Source: Prosthecobacter fusiformis (GTDB taxonomy: Bacteria > Verrucomicrobiota > Verrucomicrobiia > Verrucomicrobiales > Verrucomicrobiaceae). From it: DNA of 64,000 nt. Shown in pieces: positions 34,203 through 43,048 of this stretch. How positions within the stretch are numbered: position 1 is the stretch's first letter; each line of letters opens with the position of its first letter. Both the position numbers and the translations under genes were made by a program. The notes below the pieces were generated by a model. The model was given only the letters and a program-made list of their open reading frames with translations. It searched no databases and was not told where the DNA came from. The stretch is taken from the NCBI RefSeq assembly GCF_004364345.1, contig NZ_SOCA01000001.1, forward strand, positions 1,364,001 through 1,428,000, given 5' to 3'.

Positions 34203-34916
34203 ATGCCGTCCCCCCATCGATTCCCCACCCTGTTGCTCGCTGCCCTGTTATGGGTGATGGGCATTTCAGGCGCAGCGGCCCAGTGGCTGGTCTATGAATT
34301 GCGATTCACCCCCGAGGAAGAATCGGTCAATTTCAGCTTCTATACAGGCGGCTATGTGGTGGTCCCCGCAGAGGGTGGAGCGGCGACTGTTTTGCTGACG
34401 ACGGAGGATGGAGGCCGTTTTTATGCCGTGGCTGAGAGCAGCGGCAAGTTTTTCATGGCGGCCAATGCCAGTGTGCGAAAGGCTGTCTTTGCTGCGGCAG
34501 CGCTGACGGGCACCTCGCAGTCTTTTTATACGGCCTCAGGACATATGAACCGCTCACTCCTGCTGAGCGGGAATGGTGGAACCCGCTCCTGGAGGGTGGC
34601 TGAAAGCCTGACGGGCAGGCTGATGACGGCGGATGATGAATCCTTTACCGGCCCTTCCGCCGACGGATCGCTGGGCGTGGTGGGCAGTGCGCTGATGCTG
34701 GGGACGCTGCGGGAGGACCTGACGGCGAATGCGAGCGCGGCTTTCACCACGCAGAATGCTGCGACGGCGTATCTCATCGAACTTTTGGAAAAATACGGCT
34801 ATGTGCCGGACGTGGGCAGCCTGCCAGCACCGCTCATTTCCTCTGATGAGGCAGCGATGATCGATGCCAGCCTGTTCCCTGTTGAAATCCATGGCCAGGG
34901 TCCGGCCCAAGACTGA
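34203..34916 (+). CDS. Secreted protein coupled to the PilB/GspE gene
   Basis: The 237-residue product has a signal peptide (MPSPHRFPTLLLAALLWVMGISGAAA). A beta-rich, low-charge domain follows with Gly/Ser/Thr-rich stretches. No family is recognised. Its TGA shares one base with the ATG of the ATPase gene downstream, so the two are translationally coupled. It may be an accessory envelope component of a pilus or type II system, but that rests on position alone. Confidence 0.65.
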   Translation: MPSPHRFPTLLLAALLWVMGISGAAAQWLVYELRFTPEEESVNFSFYTGGYVVVPAEGGAATVLLTTEDGGRFYAVAESSGKFFMAANASVRKAVFAAAALTGTSQSFYTASGHMNRSLLLSGNGGTRSWRVAESLTGRLMTADDESFTGPSADGSLGVVGSALMLGTLREDLTANASAAFTTQNAATAYLIELLEKYGYVPDVGSLPAPLISSDEAAMIDASLFPVEIHGQGPAQD

Positions 34917-36625
34917 TGAAAAATATTCGCCAAGCTTTGGTCCAATGCCTGGAGGCCTCAGGCGGCTCCGGTATCCCCCTCCCTATCGCGACGCCTAGTT
35001 CGTCCGTGATCAACCAGCTCCTGGACATGGGCGCTCTGGATGAAGAGTCCTTCCTATCCCAACTGGCGGTGAGGGTGGGGCTGGGATACGTCTCCACACC
35101 GCTGCCGGACAGTGCGGATGCTCCAGAGATGAAGCGACTGTTGCCGCCGAGGGTGGCTCTGAAACACCGGCTGCTGCCTTTGAAAATCGAGGAGGATGAA
35201 ATCACCGGGGCTAAAAAGCTGATCGTAGCCGCCTATGATCCCTTTGACCTCATTGGCCGTCAGGCGGTGGCACGTGAGGTGGATGCACCTGTGCGTTGGC
35301 AGATCGCCCCGCGTAAACGTCTGCTCAATGCGATGCGGGACTTTTACGGGGTGGGTGCAGATACCTTTGAAGAGATCCTAAAAGGCCGTGACGTGGACGG
35401 CTCAGACCTGGAACAGCGTGACGAGGCGAACATCATCGATGCAGATGATGAAGAGGCCTCCGTGGTCAAATTTGTGAATACGGTGATCCGTGAGGCCCTG
35501 GAACAGCAGGCGACGGACATTCATGTGGAGCCCATGGAAGACAAGCTGCGGATGCGCTATCGCATCGACGGACGGCTGCGTGAGGTGCCGGTGCCGGAGA
35601 ACATCAAGCAACTCCAGCAATCCGTGATCGCCCGTCTTAAAGTGATGGCGAAGCTGGACATCGCGGAGCGCCGCCTGCCGCAGGACGGACGCATCAGCCT
35701 GCAGATCGCTGGCCAGCTCATTGATGTCCGTGTGGCGACGATCCCGAGTGTGGAGGGGGAAAGCATTTCCCTGCGTTTGCTGGGTCAGGAGAAATTCAAC
35801 CTGGACCGCTTGCGCATTGAGACAGACCTGCGCGGCGAGATCGAAGTGCTGCTGAAAAAGCCGAACGGGATCATCCTTGTCACCGGCCCGACCGGATCTG
35901 GGAAATCGACGACGCTTTACACCTTTCTAAGCCAGCTCAACACAGAGCACCGGCGCATTGTGACCATCGAAGATCCAGTGGAAAACAAACTGCCGGGGGT
36001 GGTTCAAATTGCGGTGAGGCCGGAGATCGAGCTGACCTTTGCCACCGGCCTGCGCAGCATCCTGCGTGGTGACCCGAACGTGGTCATGGTGGGGGAAATG
36101 CGCGACCTTGAAACGGCTGAAATCGCCATCCGTGCAGCTTTGACGGGTCACTTGGTCTTCAGCACGCTGCACACGAACAATGCCATCGGCGGGATCATGC
36201 GTCTGGTGGACATGGGGGTGGAGCCGTTCCTTGTGGCGACTTCCGTGCGTGCCTTCATCGCCCAGCGTCTGGTGCGCCTGCTTTGCACAGCCTGCCGTGA
36301 GCCTGAACCTGAAGCAGAAATGAAGCTGCGGGAGCTGAAATATACGGGCCCTATACGGACCCAGGTCTATCGGGCCAAGGAGGGCGGGTGTGAAGCCTGC
36401 CGCCATACCGGCTATAAAGGACGAATGTCCATCTATGAACTGGTGCGCCTGACGCCGGCGATGGGAGAACTGATCACCCACAAAGCGAGCAGCGCACAGT
36501 TGATGGTGCAGGCCTATAAGGACGGCTACCGCCCGATGCGTGAATACGGGGTGCGCAAAGTCCTGGACGGGAATACCACGATCGAAGAAGTGATCAGTGT
36601 GACCGTTGCGGAATCCGAGCAATAA
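34916..36625 (+). CDS. GspE/PilB-type secretion or pilus assembly ATPase
   Basis: The 569-residue protein has an N-terminal GspE_N-like domain (about 1-150). The ATPase core shows Walker A GPTGSGKST (324-332), TIEDPVE, the Asp box, GEMRDLETAEIAIRAALTGHLV and HTNNA. A tetracysteine zinc motif follows (CTACREP ... GCEACRH). The family powers type II secretion or type IV pilus extension from the cytoplasm. The other system genes are not in the window. It overlaps the secreted-protein gene by one base. Confidence 0.9.
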   Translation: MKNIRQALVQCLEASGGSGIPLPIATPSSSVINQLLDMGALDEESFLSQLAVRVGLGYVSTPLPDSADAPEMKRLLPPRVALKHRLLPLKIEEDEITGAKKLIVAAYDPFDLIGRQAVAREVDAPVRWQIAPRKRLLNAMRDFYGVGADTFEEILKGRDVDGSDLEQRDEANIIDADDEEASVVKFVNTVIREALEQQATDIHVEPMEDKLRMRYRIDGRLREVPVPENIKQLQQSVIARLKVMAKLDIAERRLPQDGRISLQIAGQLIDVRVATIPSVEGESISLRLLGQEKFNLDRLRIETDLRGEIEVLLKKPNGIILVTGPTGSGKSTTLYTFLSQLNTEHRRIVTIEDPVENKLPGVVQIAVRPEIELTFATGLRSILRGDPNVVMVGEMRDLETAEIAIRAALTGHLVFSTLHTNNAIGGIMRLVDMGVEPFLVATSVRAFIAQRLVRLLCTACREPEPEAEMKLRELKYTGPIRTQVYRAKEGGCEACRHTGYKGRMSIYELVRLTPAMGELITHKASSAQLMVQAYKDGYRPMREYGVRKVLDGNTTIEEVISVTVAESEQ

Positions 36626-36627
36626 AG

Positions 36628-36640
36628 TCTCCGTTGGAGA
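36628..36640. terminator. Weak hairpin between convergent genes
   Basis: TCTCC (36628-36632) and GGAGA (36636-36640) form a 5-bp stem with a GTT loop, between the stop of the ATPase (36625) and the stop of the last gene of the GTPase operon (36655). There is no T-run, so the call is tentative. Confidence 0.3.
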
Positions 36641-36654
36641 TAGAGCCCCATTGC

Positions 36655-37593
36655 TTACAGTGGCGAGGGGGCGGCACCTTCTTTACTGAATTTAATGGCA
36701 TCGAACTCACCGTAGGATTCCAACCCGTACTCGATGCCGGTTTCGATGATGAGCTGCTTAATCTCACGGAAGGTGGCGAATGAATCCGGATAAATGTAAA
36801 TGGTGAGGTAGCCGCCAGTCTGTTTATGATGGAGAAAAAGCTGTTTGAGCTGTTCCCAGTCCCGTCTCACCAGCAAGCCCTCGGTCTTTTTGGGATGAGC
36901 GATGAAACCTTCATCCGCCTCATGAGCGCGACGAACCGAAGGCGTGGCTTTGCCCTCCGCATCCGTCAAAGGAAACACCTCACCATACCTTAAGATGACA
37001 GGCCGGGGGTCTTTGGTCTTGGGTTTTTCACGAGGCATCCGAAGCTGCTCAATGTTCTGATTTTCGCTGGCATCCGCCTGGCGGGTGAGACGCTGAAGCC
37101 GCTCCGTGACATGATCTGCCTTCAATTGCGCGGCCTGGAGCTGAGACTGAATGTCCGCCAAGCGCGCAGCTTCCGCGATGGACTGCTGCCGCAGGGTGGC
37201 AAGCTCCCGGCCGGGATCTACGGAGGCGGCCTGCCCCCGCTGGCGTTCCTGACGGGTGCGCTCATCCTGATCAAGGCGAAGACGCTCGACGGTGGCGCGG
37301 AGTTCATCACGCTCGGCGACGAGGAGACGTAGCCCGCGATTATCCTGAATTTTCAATTCCTCCAGCAACATTTCCAGGCGTGCTTTTTCCTCCCGGGCAG
37401 CCTCAATACGACGCTCCAGCAGAAGGCCTTTTCCATGAACATCTGCAACGGGTGAAACCGGGGTGGGCTCAGGCTCACGAGTAACCAGGGCCAACAGGCA
37501 GGCGATGAGGATGATGCTGCCAAAGACGTTGCACAACGTGTCTAAAAGAAGGTCAAAGCTATCGGCAGGAGCCTGCTGGCGGTGATTTCTCAT
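36655..37593 (-). CDS. TolR/MotB-like subunit, second of two (coiled coil)
   Basis: The 312-residue protein has one N-terminal membrane helix (about 18-38) preceded by FDLLLDTLCNVFG, where Asp14 or Asp18 can act as the ion-carrying acid of MotB/ZorB/TolR proteins. A long coiled coil (about 58-170) and a small C-terminal alpha/beta domain (about 190-312) follow. No OmpA-like peptidoglycan domain is visible. It is the last gene of the seven-gene operon, 7 bp after its paralogue-like neighbour. With the ExbB-like channel it should form a proton-driven stator. Confidence 0.65.
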   Translation of the reverse strand: MRNHRQQAPADSFDLLLDTLCNVFGSIILIACLLALVTREPEPTPVSPVADVHGKGLLLERRIEAAREEKARLEMLLEELKIQDNRGLRLLVAERDELRATVERLRLDQDERTRQERQRGQAASVDPGRELATLRQQSIAEAARLADIQSQLQAAQLKADHVTERLQRLTRQADASENQNIEQLRMPREKPKTKDPRPVILRYGEVFPLTDAEGKATPSVRRAHEADEGFIAHPKKTEGLLVRRDWEQLKQLFLHHKQTGGYLTIYIYPDSFATFREIKQLIIETGIEYGLESYGEFDAIKFSKEGAAPSPL

Positions 37594-37600
37594 GGCAGGG

Positions 37601-38422
37601 CTATTTGAATTCCAACTGTATTTCCTCGGGAATCAGGTCATATCCGATCTCATATCCCCAATGCCGGGCACGGGAGGTGACTCCGTCAAAATGCTGGGCA
37701 CCGGAGGGCTTAAAGTAAAAAACGAGGTAATGAGTCGCTGGTGAAAAGGAACTGAGATTTTCCAGCATTTCAGGAATGGAATAAGCAGTGCGCGAGGGGC
37801 CACCATCAAAGCGCTGAATGATCCAAGGCGGTTGCTGGACGAGAATGAGGACGGGTTCTTTGGATGTATCGCTACGCTCCGGGATAAGGCGGAGGACATT
37901 GCTGCGGTCACGAGTTTTAAGCAGGCGTGATTCGGCTTCTTTGACCTGGTTTTCCACTTCGGCCATTTGGGTGGCGGCATCGGTGACACGGCGGGAGGTT
38001 TCCTCCTGGGCACGCTTGATTTCTTCGATGTGTGTCAGCAAATTTTGCTTCTCGATCTGGGCCTCCCGGTCTGGATCTGAGAGGGGGACACTTTCACTGG
38101 TGAATGTGTCTGCGGAAAGGCGGAGGACGGAGGCTTTCAAGGCCTCAATGGCGCGTTTCAAGGCGGGACCGTCTTCAGCAGGGAGTTTTTGGAGGGCTTT
38201 CACTTCTGCATTGAGCAGTGCATTTTTAGCAGCGAGATCCGCCAGCTCTATGTCATTGAGGCCAACGCCATCCGCATCTTTGCTGAGGGTGGCTGCATCG
38301 TTGACATTCAGTGCGAGGAAAACAGCAATCATGATCAGAAAGCCTGCGGTCCCCGTGATGATATCCTGAAAGGCAAAAAAGCCTGAAGCAGGAGTCGCAT
38401 GTCTGGAGAATCGAGACCTCAT
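37601..38422 (-). CDS. TolR/MotB-like subunit, first of two (coiled coil)
   Basis: The 273-residue protein has the same layout as its neighbour but little sequence likeness. It has one membrane helix (about 22-42, GTAGFLIMIAVFLALNV) just after FQDI (Asp20), then a coiled coil (about 60-170). A C-terminal domain follows (PVLILVQQPPWIIQRFDGG ... ARHWGYEIGYDLIPEE). Two different B-type subunits beside one A-type gene suggest a heteromeric stator. The channel gene lies 9 bp upstream. Confidence 0.65.
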   Translation of the reverse strand: MRSRFSRHATPASGFFAFQDIITGTAGFLIMIAVFLALNVNDAATLSKDADGVGLNDIELADLAAKNALLNAEVKALQKLPAEDGPALKRAIEALKASVLRLSADTFTSESVPLSDPDREAQIEKQNLLTHIEEIKRAQEETSRRVTDAATQMAEVENQVKEAESRLLKTRDRSNVLRLIPERSDTSKEPVLILVQQPPWIIQRFDGGPSRTAYSIPEMLENLSSFSPATHYLVFYFKPSGAQHFDGVTSRARHWGYEIGYDLIPEEIQLEFK

Positions 38423-38431
38423 GGACGTGAA

Positions 38432-39346
38432 TCAGTGAGAGGAAAGCTTGAGCTTACCCGCCACATGTTTGTGACAGATGTCATTGCAGGCATCCAAAAA
38501 CTCGGACTCCCGGGCCTGAAGGAAGCTGACAATCAGCTGCAAGGCCAGGGCACAGACGAGGGCGATGAGAGTGGTATCAAACGCGGTGCCGAGGCCGCCA
38601 GTAACGGTCTGCATGGAGGAGCGGAGACTGTCCATGCCAGCCCCGGACTGGAGGGTATTGGTAAAGCCCCCGATGGCCTGGCTGAGGCCAAGGACGGTGC
38701 CGATGAAGCCCAGAACCGGAATGGCCCAAATGAACCCTTGGATGAGGCCATAACTGGAGGCGACCTGGGCCTCATCATTCTCCGCCTGGATTTTCAGGAT
38801 GGTGGCTACATCCGAGGCGTGACCGATGTTATGGAGGTTGGCCAAGGCAAGATCAATGCGGTTCAGCAGGACAAAATGGTGGGGATTATCCACCATGACG
38901 GACATGCGCTCGCGGACGGATCTGGCGGTGGCCGGAGTGAGCTCAAAATCCGGCTGCTGGGGCATGACCGGCAGAGCCAGTGCCTGCTGCTGGAGCACGG
39001 TCTTGCGCCACTTGAAAAATAAGATGGAGAGTGCCCAGAAAAAAAGCAGCACCGTGGGATAAGGACAGGGGCCGCGATCCAGAAACATGCTGGCGAGCCA
39101 CTGCGACTGCGGCCAGCGCTGGAGGATGAGAATGACGCCTGTGAAAAAGGCGACGGTGAGCAAAATGCCCAAGAGGAAAGGCAGGCTCTTGCCAGGATTG
39201 GTGAACCGTCCACCGCGAAAACCCAGTCTGCGCTCAATGTCCCGGCGGGACCAATCCAGCAAAACGGGTGTGTTTTGAAAAGGATTGCGCGGCAGGTGGC
39301 TTTCAGCACCGGATGGCAGTGGAGGAACGGCAGGTGTATCTGACAT
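38432..39346 (-). CDS. MotA/TolQ/ExbB-type proton channel subunit
   Basis: The 304-residue protein has four membrane helices. Two are near the N-terminus (about 54-74 and 98-113). The conserved pore pair is GFIWAIPVLGFIGTVLGLSQAI and TAFDTTLIALVCALALQLIV. A cytoplasmic segment (about 118-205) lies between. In the family five such subunits surround two MotB/TolR subunits and convert proton flow to motion. Genes for two partner subunits follow directly. Confidence 0.85.
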   Translation of the reverse strand: MSDTPAVPPLPSGAESHLPRNPFQNTPVLLDWSRRDIERRLGFRGGRFTNPGKSLPFLLGILLTVAFFTGVILILQRWPQSQWLASMFLDRGPCPYPTVLLFFWALSILFFKWRKTVLQQQALALPVMPQQPDFELTPATARSVRERMSVMVDNPHHFVLLNRIDLALANLHNIGHASDVATILKIQAENDEAQVASSYGLIQGFIWAIPVLGFIGTVLGLSQAIGGFTNTLQSGAGMDSLRSSMQTVTGGLGTAFDTTLIALVCALALQLIVSFLQARESEFLDACNDICHKHVAGKLKLSSH

Positions 39347-39351
39347 GAAAA

Positions 39352-40002
39352 TTAAAAATGTTTGAATAGCTCCATGAACACAGCGGACATGATGATAATC
39401 ATAATGATGCCGTACGTGATCGCCAGCCCAGCCATGGCCAGCCCCCGGCCACCTAACAGCGGATTATTGCGGATCTTAACCAGGGCGATATGACCAAAGA
39501 TGATGCTCAAGATCCAACTGATCAAATTCACGATCGGGATAAAGAAGAGCAGGCTCAAGACAAAACTAGCGATGGCCAGACCGCTGGTACGGGCAGACGC
39601 TGCCGGGATCTCCAAATGATATGTGGGTAGCTGGGGAGGCGTTGGCTCTACAGGCGGAGCCACAAACAGAGGCTTCCGGAGAAGATGCTCAGGAATGGGA
39701 GGCGGCCGGCCTGGCATGGGGATGCTCTGCGCCTGCTCCAGCTTTTCCTGGAGATCCTGAAGCTTGGCCTCGTATTCCGTGCGCAGCCGGGTTTCGTTTT
39801 GCTTGGCTGCGACCTGAACAGGGTCGGATGAGGGATGGAGATTTTCCAGGAAGTCACGCAGTGGCTGCCATTTTTCATCCACATGGATTTGATACAGGGA
39901 ATGAATGCGGCCGGAGCTGAGGGCTTCCCGGATTGTTGCCAAATCCCAGGGGCCGAAGCGCTGGCCACGCCATTGAAGGTGGTATTGTGCAGGGGCACTC
40001 AT
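39352..40002 (-). CDS. GYF_2 and DUF4190 membrane protein
   Basis: The 216-residue protein starts with a GYF_2-type domain (about 7-52: YHLQWRGQRFGPWDLATIREAL ... WQPLRDFL). A short coiled coil and Pro-rich linker follow, then a DUF4190-like module of two membrane helices (about 140-170 and 188-212). GYF_2 domains probably bind proline-rich peptides, and the GAP1 protein of this operon has a Pro-rich linker. Its first four bases overlap the end of the coiled-coil gene (ATGA), indicating coupled translation. Confidence 0.75.
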   Translation of the reverse strand: MSAPAQYHLQWRGQRFGPWDLATIREALSSGRIHSLYQIHVDEKWQPLRDFLENLHPSSDPVQVAAKQNETRLRTEYEAKLQDLQEKLEQAQSIPMPGRPPPIPEHLLRKPLFVAPPVEPTPPQLPTYHLEIPAASARTSGLAIASFVLSLLFFIPIVNLISWILSIIFGHIALVKIRNNPLLGGRGLAMAGLAITYGIIMIIIMSAVFMELFKHF

Positions 40003-43000
40003 GGCTGTGAGGGAGCGAGAAAGAGGGATTCTCCTGCTGCAGGGGTATGGTTGGAACCACTGGCGGAAAGAGCAGATTCAAAACGCTCCATCAAAGAGGC
40101 GCGGTCTATCGAGATGAAAAAGACGGGGCTGAGAGGTTGGGCTTCTTTGGCTTTCAAAGGGTTGGCGGGGGGCAGCGAAGACTGGGGATTGGCGACCAGC
40201 AAGGGTTTAAGACCTGCTTTGGAAAGTACCCAGAGCTCAGAGGCCGCACGTGCTGGAATTTTGAGACGGAGAGTGAGATCTGTCTCCACGTAACCGCCAA
40301 ATTTGAGCCCGGATCTGGCAACGGCGGTGAGCATTTCCCGCCGGGCTTTGGCTTCTTTCATGTATGAGCGTCCGGTGGTCTTTTCAAAGTAGGCGTTGAG
40401 CGGACTGGTGAAGCGGGTGCGGACAGACTGGAGCAGCCAGTCTTCACTGCGCAGTCTGGTATCACCAAGAACACGATGCAGCTCGGCGAGGTCTGCCTGC
40501 AAAGTGGGGCTGAAATGAAAACCCCACGCCAGGGGGCGGGTGCTGGCCATATCCTCCAGGCGAAGCATGAGATAGGCCTTGGTGATGGGGTTGGCGTCTT
40601 TGTCATCAATGATCTGCTCAAAGATCTCCAGCAACGGACGGAGGAAGCGCTCGCCTTCGGGATCGGTCATCCGGCTGAGTTGCAAGGTGTTCATCAACTC
40701 GCTGGTGGTGCTGAGTTTTGAGGAGACAACACCCTGCCCTCCGAAATTGCCAGGCCCGAAGACCACCCGGCGGAAGTCCTTTTGGGTGAAAGTGACGGAA
40801 CTGGCAGCTGAGGAGGGATCGAAGCAAAGGCCAGACCAGCGCCTGGCTTCACCAACGACGGCTTCATCGAGTTTTCCTTGTGACCAATATGTTTTTTGCG
40901 AGCTGCGGGTGGAGAGGTCTGTGACGTTGTTTTCCCAAATATTATTGAGGAACTCATCATCGCGAAGCTCGAGGAGCAGGCGCAGGTCCCGCTCCATGGG
41001 ATCGCTTGGGGCCATGTGAACGCTGGAAACGTCCTCCAGAATGGCATTGAGGACATTGACATCCCCACCGCTGATGAGGGCAGCAAGAATGGCCTTTTCA
41101 TCCAGGCGCGCATCCAGGACGACTGAGGCAGGGGCAGCCTCGGTGAAGCTGATATCCTGCCATGCGGCCAAAGCACGGGTATAAGCGGTGAGGGAATCGG
41201 CATCGACTGCCTGGGTCCGTGCCTTACTGAAGGAATCCAGCGCGGTCTTGAATGCGGTGAGGCGCTGGCGGAGGGCAAGGAGACGGCTTTCGATATCGGT
41301 GGGGAGACGGAGGGATTCCACCTCAGGCTTCAGACCCACTTCAAGCTTTGCCAAGCTTTCTTCGAAGGTCTTCACCTTGGCGGTGGCCTGAGCTGCGGAA
41401 GATTCAAAGGACAGGATCTCAGAGGCCTGGGATTCCAGCTTTGCCAGGGTGGCAGCGCTTTCGCCAGACTGGAGCTTGGCCAGATCGGTCAGGTGCAGAT
41501 CTGCACGGGTGCGCAAGGTGGCGAGGCGATTTTTTGGCTCGGCTGCCAAGTCCTGGGGCAACTGCTGAATGATAGTCGAGGCATCTTCGAGACCCCGCAT
41601 CAAAGCCGGTGCAGGCAGCCTGCTGACGCCGTTTTTGAAACTGGACTCCAGGTCATCCAGCGCGGTGATCACCTGGCGCTCCAGGCCGCGGCTTTGAGAG
41701 GCCCAGGCATCCACCTCTTCCAGCCTGGACTGCAAGAATGGCCAGCGCAGCAGCAGTGGATCTTTTTCACGAAGCTGGCGGATGAGTTCTTCCGCCGGCT
41801 GGCTGGTCTGTTTTTCCCGGTAGGCAGCGAGCTCCTCGGAGAGGGAATGAGCTTTCCAGGCGTGAAAGGCCACGGAGGCGAGGCCCAGCATGACGAAGAC
41901 TGCGGCGGCAGTGGCCATCAAAGTGCGGATACGGCGGGCACGCTGCATGCCGAGCAGACGGCTGCGGAGATCCTGGCCTGCACGGGTAATCCTTTGAAGG
42001 GCATTGTTGGGGACAGGAAGGCGGTGCCCCTCCAGCTCCTTCCACTGGCGGACGAAGGACTCATCCTTTTCTTCCAGCTCGGCATAAGTCAAACCTGCGC
42101 CGGTGAGGAGGCGTGTTTCCACCTCCTCAACAAAAGCGATAAAGCTTCGAAGACTTTTCTGGAAATTCCGCTGCTGCTCATCTGCGGCCAGTCTCTGACC
42201 GTGGTAGCGGGTGATTTCCGCCAGGGTGCGCTTCTGGTCTTCATCGGTCGGTTCGATGCTGAACTCCGTGATTAGACCGGTGATCTCTTCCAGAAGTGAA
42301 CCAACAGCCCGCCAATCATCCTTGCCATGGGGCTCCTGAAACTGGCTGATGAGGCCAGGGAGACGCTCCGCCGCCTGGCGGGTGCGCCAGGAGCGGCGGA
42401 TGGACTGGCCTTGGACAAAAGCCTCCTCCCGCTGGAGTTTTTCATCTGGAGCCAGTGAAGAAAGTTCTTCTATCAGACGTGCGATGGTTTCCTCATCATC
42501 GGTCTTCAGAGTCGCGCGGAGCTTTTCCAGCGTGGTCTGATAATGCTTATGCTGAAGGCGCTGGAACTCGGATTTGGCGTTTTCATCTGCGGGATTCAGC
42601 TTGAGGATGGTGCGAATGATGTGGAGCGACTTGGCATCGTCCCGCGATAGTACTGCCGAGCGGAAGTCTTTATACAGGGGATGATTGGCGGTGATGCCTT
42701 TGGTATAAAGCACTTCCAGGGCATGCACTGTCGGGGCATGGATCTGCGCCGCCACAGGAAGCTCATGAGCTTCACAAAATTCGCGCCAAGCTTTTTCCTC
42801 CCCAAAGCTAAGTGCCGCTGCGGTATCCAAAAGGGGAGGCTCCTGCTCCGCCGCCTGGAGCGCCTGGTAATCACTGCCTTTCTGAAGCATTTGGGCCACC
42901 GTTTCCAGGCGCTGCTCGACCAAGGCGCAGGCACGGGCATAGTCTTGAGCTGCCTTTTCTACCGATGGCGTCACAGCGCCGTCCTGGAGGGCTGCGCGAA

Positions 43001-43031
43001 TGGTCTGGATGATACGAAGAAGCTCTTTCAC
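39999..43031 (-). CDS. Giant coiled-coil membrane protein of the GTPase system
   Basis: The 1010-residue protein has one membrane helix (about 370-392: LMATAAAVFVMLGLASVAFHAW). It is flanked by long heptad-rich helical regions on both sides, a cytoplasmic part of about 365 residues and a larger part of about 610 residues after the helix. The C-terminal third (about 640-1010) looks globular. No known domain is recognised. It could bridge the cytoplasmic GTPase/GAP1 proteins and the envelope. Confidence 0.7.
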   Translation of the reverse strand: MKELLRIIQTIRAALQDGAVTPSVEKAAQDYARACALVEQRLETVAQMLQKGSDYQALQAAEQEPPLLDTAAALSFGEEKAWREFCEAHELPVAAQIHAPTVHALEVLYTKGITANHPLYKDFRSAVLSRDDAKSLHIIRTILKLNPADENAKSEFQRLQHKHYQTTLEKLRATLKTDDEETIARLIEELSSLAPDEKLQREEAFVQGQSIRRSWRTRQAAERLPGLISQFQEPHGKDDWRAVGSLLEEITGLITEFSIEPTDEDQKRTLAEITRYHGQRLAADEQQRNFQKSLRSFIAFVEEVETRLLTGAGLTYAELEEKDESFVRQWKELEGHRLPVPNNALQRITRAGQDLRSRLLGMQRARRIRTLMATAAAVFVMLGLASVAFHAWKAHSLSEELAAYREKQTSQPAEELIRQLREKDPLLLRWPFLQSRLEEVDAWASQSRGLERQVITALDDLESSFKNGVSRLPAPALMRGLEDASTIIQQLPQDLAAEPKNRLATLRTRADLHLTDLAKLQSGESAATLAKLESQASEILSFESSAAQATAKVKTFEESLAKLEVGLKPEVESLRLPTDIESRLLALRQRLTAFKTALDSFSKARTQAVDADSLTAYTRALAAWQDISFTEAAPASVVLDARLDEKAILAALISGGDVNVLNAILEDVSSVHMAPSDPMERDLRLLLELRDDEFLNNIWENNVTDLSTRSSQKTYWSQGKLDEAVVGEARRWSGLCFDPSSAASSVTFTQKDFRRVVFGPGNFGGQGVVSSKLSTTSELMNTLQLSRMTDPEGERFLRPLLEIFEQIIDDKDANPITKAYLMLRLEDMASTRPLAWGFHFSPTLQADLAELHRVLGDTRLRSEDWLLQSVRTRFTSPLNAYFEKTTGRSYMKEAKARREMLTAVARSGLKFGGYVETDLTLRLKIPARAASELWVLSKAGLKPLLVANPQSSLPPANPLKAKEAQPLSPVFFISIDRASLMERFESALSASGSNHTPAAGESLFLAPSQP

Positions 43032-43048
43032 AAGTTTGCGGGCACGGG

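Noticed and set aside
41493..42275. 260-residue plus-strand frame
   Set aside because: It is antisense to the giant coiled-coil gene of the GTPase operon; the operon frame is continuous and well spaced.
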